A stretch of 64,000 bases of DNA, taken from the NCBI RefSeq assembly GCF_042432495.1, contig NZ_JBHLXC010000012.1, positions 248,001 through 312,000 on the forward strand. Direction: 5' to 3'. The translations under genes were made by a program, and so were the position numbers. The stretch comes from Pseudochelatococcus lubricantis (GTDB lineage Bacteria > Pseudomonadota > Alphaproteobacteria > Rhizobiales > Beijerinckiaceae). The stretch's first letter is position 1; each line of letters opens with the position of its first letter. Positions 43,483 to 53,200 of this stretch are shown piece after piece. Below the pieces are notes generated by a model, which saw only the letters and a program-made list of their open reading frames with translations, was not told the origin of the DNA and ran no database searches.

Positions 43483-45033
43483 TCACACCACGTCGAACTT
43501 CACGCCCTGGGCAAGCGGCAGCGTGCGGCCGTAGTTGATGGTGTTGGTGGCGCGCCGCATGTACGCCTTCCATGCGTCCGAGCCGGACTCGCGCCCGCCG
43601 CCCGTCTCCTTCTCGCCGCCGAAGGCCCCGCCAACCTCCGCGCCCGAGGGGCCGATGTTGACATTGGCGATGCCGCAATCGGAGCCACGCGCCGACAGGA
43701 ACGTCTCCGCCTCGCGCACGTCGTTGGTGAAGATCGAGGAGGACAGGCCCTGCGGCACGGCGTTGTGCAGGTCGAGCACGGCATCGAAATCGCTGTAGCG
43801 GATCACGTAAAGGATCGGCGCGAAGGTCTCCTTCTCCACCGGGCCGGCCTGTTCCGCGATTTCGACCAGCGCGGGGCGGACATAGTAGGCGTCGGGGCCG
43901 AAGCCCGCGTCTTCCCGCCCGCCGCCGGTCACCGATGCGCCCGCGGCTCTCGCCTCCGCCAGCGCGGCCTGCTGGGCCTCGAAAGCCGCCCTGTCGATCA
44001 GCGGGCCAACGAGATTGCCCTCCTCCAGCGGATTGCCGACCGGAACGGACTCATATGCCTTCCTCAGGCGCGGCACGAAACTGTCGTAGACGCTGTCATG
44101 CACGAACAGGCGGCGCAACGTGGTGCAACGCTGGCCCGCCGTGCCCATGGCGGCGAAGACGACGCCGCGCAGCGTCAGGTCGAAGTCGGCTGTGGGGGTG
44201 ACGATGGCGGCGTTGTTGCCGCCAAGCTCCAGGATGGTCCGGCCGAAGCGCGCCGCGACGCGGGGGCCGACGGCGCGGCCCATCGCCGTGGAGCCCGTGG
44301 CCGAAACGAGCGGCACCTGCGGATGATCCACCAGCACCTCACCTACGTTGCGGCCGCCGATGAGCACGGCGGACAGCCCGTCCGGCGCGCTGCCGCCCTC
44401 CGCCTTGAAGCGCCGGAGCGCGCGGTCGAGCAGCGCGTCGGTGGCAAGCGCGGTCAGCGGCGTTTTCTCCGACGGCTTCCAGACGATTGCATTGCCGGCG
44501 ACGAGCGCCAGCGCCGCATTCCACGACCACACGGCGACGGGAAAGTTGAAGGCCGAGATGATGCCGGTGACACCGAGCGGATGCCACGTTTCCTGCATGC
44601 GGTGTTCAGGTCGCTCGGTGGCGATGGTCAGGCCGTAGAGCTGGCGCGACAGGCCGACCGCGAAGTCGCAGATGTCGATCATTTCCTGCACTTCACCAAG
44701 CCCCTCCGAGGTGATCTTGCCCACCTCGATGGAGACGAGGCGGCCGAGCCTCTCCTTATGGGCGCGCAGTTCCTCGCCGAGCAGGCGCACGAGTTCGCCA
44801 CGCCGGGGCGCGGGCACGAGCCGCCATTGCAGAAAAGCGGCATGGGCACGCGCGATGGCGGCCCCTGCCTCCGCTTCGCCGGTCCCGGAGACTTCCGCAA
44901 TGATCTCGCCGGTGATGGGCGAACGGGCCTTCAGCGCGCCGCCGGTGTAGCGCACCGCATCCACGCCGAGTTCCGCCAGCAGCGCCGGAACTTCCGCAGC
45001 GAAGGAAAGAGGGGGAGAGGAATGAGATGGCAT
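43483..45033 (-). CDS. Aldehyde dehydrogenase, ALDH7 / aminoadipate-semialdehyde (AmaB) type
   Basis: 516 residues. NAD-binding FNFPVAVWSWN, general-base Glu in ILELGGNNAAIV, and catalytic Cys in GTAGQRCTTLRRL, the ALDH7 (antiquitin) form. C-terminal GGGRESGSDAWKAYMRR is also diagnostic of the aminoadipate-semialdehyde/piperideine-carboxylate dehydrogenases of lysine catabolism. Stands alone with about 290 bases upstream and 270 downstream. Confidence 0.88.
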   Translation of the reverse strand: MPSHSSPPLSFAAEVPALLAELGVDAVRYTGGALKARSPITGEIIAEVSGTGEAEAGAAIARAHAAFLQWRLVPAPRRGELVRLLGEELRAHKERLGRLVSIEVGKITSEGLGEVQEMIDICDFAVGLSRQLYGLTIATERPEHRMQETWHPLGVTGIISAFNFPVAVWSWNAALALVAGNAIVWKPSEKTPLTALATDALLDRALRRFKAEGGSAPDGLSAVLIGGRNVGEVLVDHPQVPLVSATGSTAMGRAVGPRVAARFGRTILELGGNNAAIVTPTADFDLTLRGVVFAAMGTAGQRCTTLRRLFVHDSVYDSFVPRLRKAYESVPVGNPLEEGNLVGPLIDRAAFEAQQAALAEARAAGASVTGGGREDAGFGPDAYYVRPALVEIAEQAGPVEKETFAPILYVIRYSDFDAVLDLHNAVPQGLSSSIFTNDVREAETFLSARGSDCGIANVNIGPSGAEVGGAFGGEKETGGGRESGSDAWKAYMRRATNTINYGRTLPLAQGVKFDVV

Positions 45034-45325
45034 GACAGTTTCCTTCTCTGGTTTGACGACGGCGGGCGGATGGAAACGGTCCCACTGTCAGCGTCGGCGG
45101 AATGCATCGCCCCGGAACAAGACCGGGCTTGCGTGCTCATCCCGCTCCCCTTCGTCACGGCTTGTACCGGCGGCCAGTATGCGGCTGAGTCGATAAAATC
45201 AGCACCGACCGATGTTTGATAGTGCCATATTATCAGTATTCCATTCCCGCAGGAAACGGTACGACCTGTCGGGCATTCCCGAAGGCGCCGGTCCGGAACG
45301 GCAACAACGCAGGCCGAAGAGCCTT

Positions 45326-46366
45326 TCAGCCGGAAGCGGTTACCGACCGGCGTTGCTCGTCGAGCCCCATGGAGACGATGACGGGATCGGTCTCCTGCAG
45401 CCGCTGGAAATCGGCCTTGGTGCGCATGTCGCGCCAGTTCGCGCGGACGAGCGATTGCGCCACCGCCCCGCCGAGCGTCGCGCCTGGCCCGGTGATGATG
45501 AACAGGTCCGGTGCGAACTCGCGTGCGGCGGTGAGGACCGCGCGGGTGAAGTCGTAGGATGCGATGACCTGCTCGCCCAGCGTGTAGTCCCTGAGCGTGG
45601 CAGGGTCGGAGGCATGCGGCCACCGGATCGCCCCGCGCCCATCGATGAGCGGCAGATCCGGCTCGCCGAACAGGTCAGGGCCAAGCAGCGCCCGCCCCTT
45701 CCCCGCCACGGGCTCCTGCAGGGCGGTGTGGAACGCCGCGTGGTTGGCTAGCCGCATCGGAAAGCGGCCCTGCACGGGCGGCACGGCGGCCTCGAACGCC
45801 GCGAGCCCCGCCGCATCGCCGGCCAGCACCAGCATCCCGCCGAGGTCGATGGATAGCGCGAGATGGCGTTCCGGCGGCGCGTGGATGCCCGCGACGAGCG
45901 CCAGCAGTTCCCGCCGCCGGGCATCGTCGTCGGCCCAGTCCTCGCCGACGACGGGATAGACGATCTGCCCGCCGATGAGGTGCTCCTGCATCAGCGTGCC
46001 CATGGTGTTGACGACCGTGAAACCCGCCTGTGGGGAAAGGGCGCCGGCGCAGGCAAGCGCCGAATACCAGCCCATGGAGTTGCCCGTGACGGCCACGATA
46101 TCGACAGCCGTGCGGTCGATGGCGAGGAAATCGAAACAGGTCGCGGCGTAGATCAGGCCGGAGGCGTTGTCACCGCGCGTGTGGCGCGCCACCGAATAGG
46201 CTGGCGCGCCGTCGAGCGCGGCGAGTTCCTCCTGCCCCTTCCGGCGGCGTTCGACGTCGAAGCCGGCGAGCATTTCCGCCTTGTCGGCATGATGGCGGGC
46301 GAGATAGCCGAGTTCGCCCTTGTTGTAGGTGCCGCGCCCGGGACAGATGACGACCGCGGTTCTCAT
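45326..46366 (-). CDS. ACP malonyltransferase-like (FabD fold) protein
   Basis: 346 residues. Acyltransferase nucleophile Ser97 in VTGNSMGWYSAL (GNSMG where FabD has GHSLG) and candidate catalytic His213 in NHAAFHTAL. The arginine that binds the malonyl carboxylate is not obvious, so the acyl donor may differ. It is translationally coupled (ATGA) behind the fused E1 gene and has no acyl carrier protein or ketosynthase nearby. Function unknown; transfer of the E1-derived acyl group is a hypothesis. Confidence 0.75.
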   Translation of the reverse strand: MRTAVVICPGRGTYNKGELGYLARHHADKAEMLAGFDVERRRKGQEELAALDGAPAYSVARHTRGDNASGLIYAATCFDFLAIDRTAVDIVAVTGNSMGWYSALACAGALSPQAGFTVVNTMGTLMQEHLIGGQIVYPVVGEDWADDDARRRELLALVAGIHAPPERHLALSIDLGGMLVLAGDAAGLAAFEAAVPPVQGRFPMRLANHAAFHTALQEPVAGKGRALLGPDLFGEPDLPLIDGRGAIRWPHASDPATLRDYTLGEQVIASYDFTRAVLTAAREFAPDLFIITGPGATLGGAVAQSLVRANWRDMRTKADFQRLQETDPVIVSMGLDEQRRSVTASG

Positions 46367-48552
46367 GCCTTCACTCCGACGAGTTCAAGTGCCTTACCGA
46401 TGATCGCCGCGGCCGACGGCAGCGTCGCGGCATAGGCCGGGCCGGTGGCGATGAATGAATCCTCGGCCGTGACGCGCGCCGCCGGTATGCCCGTGCGCTC
46501 CGCGAACAGCGCCATCAGCGCTTCCGACTGGCTGCCCGTGCGGCGGCATTCGTCGACGATGAGGACGCGCCGGCATTCGGCCGTTGCCGCCAGCAGCGCC
46601 TCCTCCGGCAGCGGCGCGAGCCAGCGCAGATCGATGATGCGCAGGCCGATGCCGCGCTCACGCAGCAACTTCTCTGCCTGCCGGGACAGGTAATGACCGT
46701 TGCCGTAGGTGACGATGGCGAGATCGGTGCCGGAGCCATGTATTCCGATCTCGCCAAGCCCGATGCGCTCGTCCGGCGGCGGATAACGGGTCATCCACAG
46801 GCCATCCTTGTCGTCATGGAGGTCGCGCATCGGATAGAGCGCGATCGGCTCGATGAACACCACGACGCGCTGCTCCTCGCGCGCCAGCCGCACGCATTCG
46901 CGCAGCATCCGTGCAGCGTCCGCGCCCGTGGAGGGACAGGCGATGACGAGGCCGGGAATGTCGCGCAGCACCGCGAGCGAGTTGTCGTTGTGGAAATGAC
47001 CGCCGAAGCCCTTCTGGTAACCGAGCCCGGCGACGCGCACCACCATCGGATTGGCGTAGCGGCCGTTGGAGAAGAAGGACAGCGTGGCCGCCTCCCCGCG
47101 GATCTGATCCTCCGCGTTGTGGAGATAGGCGAGGAACTGGATTTCCGGCACGGGCAGGAAGCCGTTATGCGCCAGCCCGATGGCGAGCCCGAGAATGGCC
47201 TGTTCGTCGAGCAATGTATCGATGACGCGGTCCGGCCCGAAGCGCGTCTGCAGTTTTTGTGTGACGCCATAGACACCGCCCTTGCGCCCCACGTCCTCGC
47301 CGGCGAGGACGAGTTCGCCCCGCTCCAGCATCAGGTCGGCCAGCGCCCAGTTGATCAGGCGGCTCATGGGCTGCGGCTCGTCCATGGCGCGCATGTCGCT
47401 GCCGAACATCTCGGCGCGCGCCTCGGCGGACGGGCCATTGCCCTGCTGACACTCCCGGCGCGGCGGCACGATGCTCGCCATGACGCCGGCGGCGTCGCGC
47501 AGTTTGGGCCGGGTGACGGCGTGCGCCGCGATGCGCTCCGTGCGCGCGCAGGTCTCCTCATAGATGGCGAGCGCCTCGGTGGGCGCGAGCGCACCCGCCT
47601 CCTGCAACAGGCGCACCGTATGCAACAGCGGGTCGTTCGCTTCCTCGGCCTCGACCTCACCCTTGCTCATGTAGGTGGTCGGCATGTCCGCGCCCGCGTG
47701 GCCGTAGAGGCGCACCGTGCGCAGATGCAGGAACGCGGGCTTGCGCCGGTTGCGCACGTAGTCGGCCGCCTCGCAGGCCACGGCGAACGTGTCGTAGATG
47801 TCGAGACCGTCGGCGTGGAAGTACTTCAGGCCCGGCCGGTTGGCGAAGCTCGCCGCGATCCAGTCCTTCGGCGTCTTCGTCGAGATGCCGATGCCATTGT
47901 CCTCGCAGACGAAGAGCAGCGGCAGCGGCGTGCCCTGATAGCTCGTCCACTGCGCGGTGTTGAAGGCGCCCTGTGCCGTCGAGTGATTGGCGGAAGCATC
48001 GCCGAAGGAGCACACAGCGACGGCGTCCGCCGGCAGCGCGCGATGTTCCGGCGGGCGGCGTCGCGCCAGGCCGAGCGAGTAGGCCGCGCCGACCGCCTTG
48101 GGCAGGTGGCTCGCGATGGTCGAGGTTTGCGGCGGGATGTTCAGGGCCCGCGAGCCCAGCACCTTGTGGCGGCCGCCGGAGATGGGGTCCTCGCACGACG
48201 CCGCGAAGGACAGCAGCATGTCCCAGGCGATGGTCTGGCCGGGAACCTGCGCGGCCCGGGCAATCTGGAACGCCGCATCCCGATAGTGCAGAAACGCGAT
48301 ATCCGTTGGCCGCAGTGCATGGGCCACGGCCGCCATGCCTTCATGGCCGGAGGAGCCGATGGTGTAGAAGCCCTGCCCGGCCTTCTGCATGGCGCGGCTC
48401 GTGCGGTCGAGCGCTCGGCTGAGGCATTGCGAGCGGTACAGGCTGACGGCTTCCGGATGCGTCAGGCCGGGAGCGGGCGCGCCGCCCGCCGGCAGATCGC
48501 CGGCGCCGACGCGCCGCAGGAAGTTTTCGTGGACGATGAGCGCGCGGGGCAT
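46363..48552 (-). CDS. Fused 2-oxoacid dehydrogenase E1 (alpha plus beta)
   Basis: 729 residues. The alpha half (1 to about 380) has GDASANHSTAQGAFNTAQWTSY, the TPP/magnesium motif, followed by CEDNGIGIS; the beta half (about 390-729) has LVLAGEDVGRKGGVYGVT, FLPVPEIQF and VIVDECRRTGS-like VLIVDECRRTGS. Decarboxylates a branched or other 2-oxoacid. No E2 or E3 gene follows, only the acyltransferase-like gene. ATG at 48552 (MPRALIV) chosen; the upstream extension is low-quality and overlaps the LysR promoter. Confidence 0.85.
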   Translation of the reverse strand: MPRALIVHENFLRRVGAGDLPAGGAPAPGLTHPEAVSLYRSQCLSRALDRTSRAMQKAGQGFYTIGSSGHEGMAAVAHALRPTDIAFLHYRDAAFQIARAAQVPGQTIAWDMLLSFAASCEDPISGGRHKVLGSRALNIPPQTSTIASHLPKAVGAAYSLGLARRRPPEHRALPADAVAVCSFGDASANHSTAQGAFNTAQWTSYQGTPLPLLFVCEDNGIGISTKTPKDWIAASFANRPGLKYFHADGLDIYDTFAVACEAADYVRNRRKPAFLHLRTVRLYGHAGADMPTTYMSKGEVEAEEANDPLLHTVRLLQEAGALAPTEALAIYEETCARTERIAAHAVTRPKLRDAAGVMASIVPPRRECQQGNGPSAEARAEMFGSDMRAMDEPQPMSRLINWALADLMLERGELVLAGEDVGRKGGVYGVTQKLQTRFGPDRVIDTLLDEQAILGLAIGLAHNGFLPVPEIQFLAYLHNAEDQIRGEAATLSFFSNGRYANPMVVRVAGLGYQKGFGGHFHNDNSLAVLRDIPGLVIACPSTGADAARMLRECVRLAREEQRVVVFIEPIALYPMRDLHDDKDGLWMTRYPPPDERIGLGEIGIHGSGTDLAIVTYGNGHYLSRQAEKLLRERGIGLRIIDLRWLAPLPEEALLAATAECRRVLIVDECRRTGSQSEALMALFAERTGIPAARVTAEDSFIATGPAYAATLPSAAAIIGKALELVGVKA

Positions 48553-48686
48553 GTCAGGCTCTGGAATGTTGTCGTATGGGCTTTGTGCGCGGAACCGCGA
48601 GATGGCCCATCTTCCGGCTTGCGCCGATCGCGACAAGCGATGGTATGTTGTCGCCCCATGACATTCCGGAATGACAGGAGCCCGCA

Positions 48687-49601
48687 ATGGCGTTCTCGCG
48701 CAGCCTGATGCCATCGTTTCAGGAGATGACGGCCTTCGAGGCGGCCGCCCGCCATGGCAACTTCACCCGGGCCGCCGAGGAACTCGCCCTCACCCAGAGC
48801 GCTGTCAGCAAGCAGATACGCCAGCTTGAGGACACGCTCGGCGTCGTGCTGTTCGACCGCACCAAAGGCCGCGTCACGCTGACCCGGCCCGGCGAGCGCT
48901 ACCTGCGCTCGGTGCGCAAGATCCTGCGCGATTATGAGGTGGAGACGCATGCCATCGTCGCGTCGGCGGGAAGCGACACGACACTGACCATCGCGGTGCT
49001 GCCGACATTCGGTTCCCGCTGGCTCATTCCGCGCCTGCCGGATTTCATCGCCAGGCACCCGTCGCTTACCGTCAACCTGACGTCGGAGCCGAAGCCGTTC
49101 GACTTCTCCGAAAAGTCCGTCGACATCGCGATCCATTACGGCGCGCCCACCTGGCCTCAGGGCGAGGCGACCTATCTCTGCGACGAGAACATTATCGCCG
49201 TGGCAAGCCCCGCGTATGCGCAGGCGCGGGGGCTGCGAGACGCCGCCAATCTGCTCGACGCCACCTTGCTGCAGCAGGCGTCGCGGCCCGGCCTCTGGCG
49301 ACACTGGTTCGACGAGGCGCATATCGACCATCCGCACCCCTATCGCGGTCCGATATTCGACCAGTTCGCCATGACAATCCAGGCCGCGGCCGTCGGCATG
49401 GGCGTGGCGCTTGCGCCCGGCTTTCTCGTTGAGCAGGAATTGGCCGACGGCCGGCTGATCAAGCTCAATGAGGTTCCATTTGCCGGGCCTGGCGCCTACT
49501 ACATCGTAACCCCGCTGAAAACCCAGCACAGCGCGCTGATCAGTGCGTTCACCGAATGGATCATCGGAAAGACGACCGAAAGCCGCGCGGCACCGGCATA
49601 G
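48687..49601 (+). CDS. LysR-family regulator (GcvA-like), divergent from the E1 operon
   Basis: 304 residues. N-terminal helix-turn-helix EMTAFEAAARHGNFTRAAEELALTQSAVSKQI, then LFDRTKGRVTLT; effector domain from about residue 95. Divergent from the fused E1 gene with 134 bases between the starts, the classical arrangement for a LysR protein controlling its neighbour. ATG at 48687 follows TGACAGGAGCCCGCA. Confidence 0.88.
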   Translation: MAFSRSLMPSFQEMTAFEAAARHGNFTRAAEELALTQSAVSKQIRQLEDTLGVVLFDRTKGRVTLTRPGERYLRSVRKILRDYEVETHAIVASAGSDTTLTIAVLPTFGSRWLIPRLPDFIARHPSLTVNLTSEPKPFDFSEKSVDIAIHYGAPTWPQGEATYLCDENIIAVASPAYAQARGLRDAANLLDATLLQQASRPGLWRHWFDEAHIDHPHPYRGPIFDQFAMTIQAAAVGMGVALAPGFLVEQELADGRLIKLNEVPFAGPGAYYIVTPLKTQHSALISAFTEWIIGKTTESRAAPA

Positions 49602-49674
49602 GCGGCGGCGTCAGGCATATGATACGCGACGCCCGCCGCGGCAGTGGCCTCCCGGACGTGGTCTCCCCTGGCGC

Positions 49675-50481
49675 TCAATGCGCGACAAGCACGCCCTGGG
49701 CCTCGAAGATCTCGCGGATCTTGCGCACGTAGCCCTGATAGCCGGGGTTCTCGTGCGCGTTGCTCCAGCGGCGGGGCCGGGGCATGTCGATCGTCAGATC
49801 GAGAGCGATGCGGCCCGGGCGCGGCGACATCACCAGTACGCGGTCGGCGAGAAACACCGCCTCGTCGATGCCGTGGGTGATGAACAGCACGGTGTTGCCG
49901 AGCCGCGTCCACATCTCCTGCAGATCCATGATCATCTGTTCGCGCGTCAGGGCGTCCAGCGCGCCGAACGGCTCGTCCATCAGCAGCAGGCCGGGCTCCT
50001 GAATGAGCGCGCGGCAGATGGCGACGCGCTGGCGCATCCCCCCTGACAGCTCGGAGGGATATTTGTTGCCGAAGCCCTTGAGGCCGACCTGCCGCAGCAG
50101 TTCCTCGGCCTTCGGGATGTGACGCTTGACGTCGAGATGCTTGATCTCGATCGGCAGCAGGATGTTGTCGAGCACCGTGCGCCAATAGAGCAGGAGATCG
50201 GATTGGAACACGACACCGATCTTGGGGTGAGGTCTGTTGACGATATGTTGATCGTCGATCTCGATCCGCCCGTCGGAGGCCTCGACAAGCCCCGCCACCA
50301 GCGATAGCAGCGTACTCTTGCCGCAACCGCTGGGGCCGACGACGGCGACGAAACTGCCCCGCTCGATCGTGAGGTCGATATTGTCGAGCGCCAGCACGTC
50401 GACGTCGTCCCGTGTCTGGTAGGTTTTCACTAGACCGGAAATGGAGACCCGCGCGCCGGCGATCCGGGATGCAACGTTCAT
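49675..50481 (-). CDS. ABC transporter ATP-binding protein, SsuB/TauB/ThiZ type
   Basis: 268 residues. Walker A GPSGCGKST, signature LSGGMRQRVAICRAL, Walker B LLMDEPFGALD, switch His in FITHGIDEA. Third gene of a minus-strand importer operon; starts about 60 bases after the permease stop. Together with the NMT1/THI5-like binding protein it may import a heterocyclic or aromatic compound. Confidence 0.9.
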   Translation of the reverse strand: MNVASRIAGARVSISGLVKTYQTRDDVDVLALDNIDLTIERGSFVAVVGPSGCGKSTLLSLVAGLVEASDGRIEIDDQHIVNRPHPKIGVVFQSDLLLYWRTVLDNILLPIEIKHLDVKRHIPKAEELLRQVGLKGFGNKYPSELSGGMRQRVAICRALIQEPGLLLMDEPFGALDALTREQMIMDLQEMWTRLGNTVLFITHGIDEAVFLADRVLVMSPRPGRIALDLTIDMPRPRRWSNAHENPGYQGYVRKIREIFEAQGVLVAH

Positions 50482-50543
50482 TGGCTACTTCCTTTCTGAT
50501 GATCCGGCTTTCCGAAGGGAACAGCCGGATTGCCGCGCGGTTG

Positions 50544-51413
50544 TCACCGGGCCGTGTCGCGCCTGAACACCACCTTGGACTCGATGAACGAGAGGATGAA
50601 GAAGAGCGTCACCCCAAGCGCCGAAATGGCCGCGACGCTGGCGAAGTTCAGCGTGGTGTCGAACTGGGCATTGGCCTGCAATTGCAGATAGCCAAGACCG
50701 CGTTCCGCCGCCACATACTCACCGATCACCGCGCCGATCACCGAGAGCGAGATCGCCACCTTGCAGCCACCGAAGATGTTGGGCAGTGCGGCCGGCAGGC
50801 GCACCTTGCGGAACGTCTGCCACTCGCTCGCTCCCATCGAGCGCGTCAGATCGACGAGGTTCCTGTCGAGGCTTTGCAGCCCGACCACCGTCCCTATCAC
50901 GATGGGAAACAGCGCGATCAGGAAGGCAAGTGTGATCTTCGGCGCCCATCCATAGCCAAGATAGAGCACGAGCAGCGGCGCAAGCGCCACCTTGGGCACC
51001 GTCTGCAGGGCCACCAGCAGGGGGTAGACGGCGGACTGGAACGGAGGCGAATAGAAGATGGCGAGGGCGAGCGGAACGCCGATCAGCACGCCGAGCCCGA
51101 AGCCCGCCAGCACCTCGAACAGCGTCACGTAGCCATGCATCGCAAGCAGCGGGAAATCTTCAACGATCCTTGCGACGATCGCGGCCGGCGTCGGCAGGAT
51201 GAACTCGGAGAGCCCGGAAAGCGGCACGAGAATCTGCCACAGCAGAAGGATGAAACCGGCGAGCATGATCGCCGAATATCTTTCGAGGACGCGGCGCTTG
51301 CGCTTCTTGCGGACGGGTACCGCCATCGGGGCCGTCTTGCCGCCACGGCCGGCAAGGGCCTCCCGGGCGTCCGGCTTCAGGGCTTCCGGCTTCAGGACAT
51401 TGGATCTGGCCAC
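50544..51413 (-). CDS. ABC transporter permease, NitT/TauT type
   Basis: 289 residues from a GTG at 51413 (VARSNVLKPE) with GAGG 6 bases before; an ATG about 29 codons later is an alternative start. Six hydrophobic segments, EAA loop LTRSMGASEWQTFRKVRLPAALPNIFGG. Starts 7 bases after the binding-protein stop. A basic patch RKKRKRR precedes the first helix. Confidence 0.88.
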   Translation of the reverse strand: MARSNVLKPEALKPDAREALAGRGGKTAPMAVPVRKKRKRRVLERYSAIMLAGFILLLWQILVPLSGLSEFILPTPAAIVARIVEDFPLLAMHGYVTLFEVLAGFGLGVLIGVPLALAIFYSPPFQSAVYPLLVALQTVPKVALAPLLVLYLGYGWAPKITLAFLIALFPIVIGTVVGLQSLDRNLVDLTRSMGASEWQTFRKVRLPAALPNIFGGCKVAISLSVIGAVIGEYVAAERGLGYLQLQANAQFDTTLNFASVAAISALGVTLFFILSFIESKVVFRRDTAR

Positions 51414-51420
51414 GGCTGCC

Positions 51421-52416
51421 TCACTCGGAAAGGAGATCGTTCGTATAGAAAGCGGCGGTCGGGCGCGGCTTGCCGAAGTCCGGCTCCGTCGCCAGCAGCG
51501 CCAGGGCATTTTCGATAGCCTGTTCGCTGATCCACCCGAGCGGTTTCTCTCCCCGCGCGGGGATGGAGCGCGACGTCTCCACGATCTGCTTTTCAAGCAC
51601 CTTGTCCGACGGGCTGCCCGCCCAGGCGGCCTTCAGCGCCGTCACAGCCGCCGCCGGATCGGCGCGCGTTGCCTCGATCGCCTCGTTGGTCGCGGCCAGG
51701 AACCGGCGCAGGACGTCGCCGCGCTTGCGGATGCCCTCTTCGCTCGCCACGATGGCAAGGCCCGGCACCTCCAGCCCGAACTGCGCGAGATCGAGCACCG
51801 GATAGTCGACGCCCGTCCGCTCGGCGAGCAACGGGAGATCGTTGGTCAGATAGACGCTGACGAGATCGATCTTCTTCTGCAGGAACTGGGGCACGCGCGA
51901 CTGCGAGTCCATCTGCACCTTGCTGAGCTTGCCACAATCGACATTGTTCTTCGCACACAGAACGGACAGATAGGACGTGCCCGTCTCGCCGACGGCGTGG
52001 GCGATCGTCTTGCCCTCAAGTTCGCCGGGCTTCGTCACAGGGTTTTCCGGATGGGAGATAATCACCACCGGCGCGGCAGGCTGATACAGTGCGATCAGCT
52101 TGACCGGCATGCCCTTCTGGATCGCGGAAATGGCAAAAATGCCCGGCAGGATAGCCACATCCTCCTGCCCCTGGAGCACCGCGCCGAGCGCCGCCTGGGC
52201 CCCCGCGCCCTCGCCGAGGGAGAGCCCGATCTGCTTCTTGCCGTAGAGGTCGCGTTCCTGGCCAAGGTAGAAAAAGGCATACTCGCCCTTGAGCTTCCAG
52301 CTGAAACGGGCCTTCACCTGGTCCGCGGCACTGGCGGAGGACATAGCAAGCCCCCCGGCGAATGCGACAGCTGCAATGGTCGCCGCCACTCTCGCGAGCG
52401 AACGTTTGAATATCAT
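51421..52416 (-). CDS. ABC transporter substrate-binding protein, NMT1/THI5-like
   Basis: 331 residues with signal peptide (MIFKRSLARVAATIAAVAFAGGLAMSSASA). NMT1-like region: FSWKLKGEYAFFYLGQERDLY, LGEGAGAQAALGAVLQG, ELEGKTIAHAVG. Relatives bind pyrimidine precursors, riboflavin or aromatic carboxylates. ATG at 52416 has GGAAGGGG upstream. Its promoter region holds the TGTGATCACA palindrome shared with the catabolic genes, so it probably imports their substrate. Confidence 0.88.
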   Translation of the reverse strand: MIFKRSLARVAATIAAVAFAGGLAMSSASAADQVKARFSWKLKGEYAFFYLGQERDLYGKKQIGLSLGEGAGAQAALGAVLQGQEDVAILPGIFAISAIQKGMPVKLIALYQPAAPVVIISHPENPVTKPGELEGKTIAHAVGETGTSYLSVLCAKNNVDCGKLSKVQMDSQSRVPQFLQKKIDLVSVYLTNDLPLLAERTGVDYPVLDLAQFGLEVPGLAIVASEEGIRKRGDVLRRFLAATNEAIEATRADPAAAVTALKAAWAGSPSDKVLEKQIVETSRSIPARGEKPLGWISEQAIENALALLATEPDFGKPRPTAAFYTNDLLSE

Positions 52417-52525
52417 GTCATTCCCCTTCCTCACGCGCATTTGTCTGCGCTTCATTCTGGACCGGCGCCGTCCATCATGCGGGTCATGACGGGGCCCGTC
52501 GGACGTCGCTTTCTTGATCTCATAC

Positions 52526-52550
52526 TGTGATCACAACGATACGCTGTCAA
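52526..52550 (-). promoter_or_regulatory. Promoter with TGTGATCACA operator, importer operon
   Basis: A perfect palindrome TGTGATCACA (52526-52535) lies 110 bases upstream of the binding-protein ATG. On the minus strand TTGACA (52545-52550) lies just before it as a consensus -35, so the operator sits in the spacer. The same palindrome recurs at 53076, with GTGATC in two copies at 57343 and 57356. Confidence 0.6.
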
Positions 52551-52645
52551 GCTGCTATAATAAACAGGCGGACAATTGGCGAATTGCAGGCCTGCTGCGG
52601 GTTTTCGGCCTCTCGCTGATGAACGATTACGCCGATTGCCCGTTT

Positions 52646-53002
52646 TCAGGGCAGTGATCTGCCGGGTGCGGCAGCGCGTCCAGCCTGCGTTTCCGGGCCA
52701 TCCTGCTCGCCATCCACAAGGTACAGCGTGCGTTCGAATCGTTCGATCAGCCGATGCATGACCTCCCGCGCGGACCGGAACGCCGGTGAACCGCCACGCA
52801 CACGCATGTCGTCGTCGTAAGCCTCACGGCTGGCGAACGCGCATTGCCAGCGCACGACGGGCCCGTCGCCCTCCAGCCTGACATGGATCACGCCCGGGTC
52901 GAGGCCAAGCTCCCTGCGTATGGCGCACGCTGCCCGCCGTTGGGCGAGAACGGCCTCCACCTTTTCTTCCTGCGCATGGTAATTCGTGGTTTCCACAATC
53001 AT
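52646..53002 (-). CDS. Small protein, probable dimeric alpha/beta-barrel (ABM-like)
   Basis: 118 residues from MIVETTNYH; an ATG five codons earlier is possible but its ribosome binding site is badly spaced, whereas GGAG lies 9 bases before this one. Strand-helix-helix pattern (VVRWQCAFASREAYDDDMRVRGGSPAFRSAREVMHRL) suits NIPSNAP or antibiotic-monooxygenase-like small barrels. I do not recognise a specific family. Divergent from the enolase gene across the shared operator. Confidence 0.6.
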   Translation of the reverse strand: MIVETTNYHAQEEKVEAVLAQRRAACAIRRELGLDPGVIHVRLEGDGPVVRWQCAFASREAYDDDMRVRGGSPAFRSAREVMHRLIERFERTLYLVDGEQDGPETQAGRAAAPGRSLP

Positions 53003-53047
53003 GACCGGCTTCTCCATCCCTGGGCTGCGCCCGGATTTCCGATGCGC

Positions 53048-53096
53048 TTGACGGCCGACATCAAAGATCATATTATGTGATCACACTAAGTGATCT
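53048..53096 (+). promoter_or_regulatory. Divergent promoter with nested GTGATCAC operator
   Basis: TTGACG (53048-53053) and TATTAT (53071-53076) form a -35/-10 pair with 17-base spacing for the enolase gene. Directly after it is GTGATCAC (53077-53084), flanked symmetrically by AGATCA (53065-53070) and TGATCT (53091-53096); all three are centred on 53080.5. A repressor here would cover the -10 box. Confidence 0.68.
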
Positions 53097-53200
53097 CGCA
53101 CATTAAAGCACAGCTCCAATCACATCACAATGCCGCCGGCAGCCCGGCTTCTGTCGGCAGAGCCGGCAAACGGCGGCGACCATTGCGGGGGAAAATCGAC

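Noticed and set aside
46693..48708. 671-codon plus-strand frame opposite the fused E1 gene
   Set aside because: Antisense shadow with biased composition and no family resemblance.
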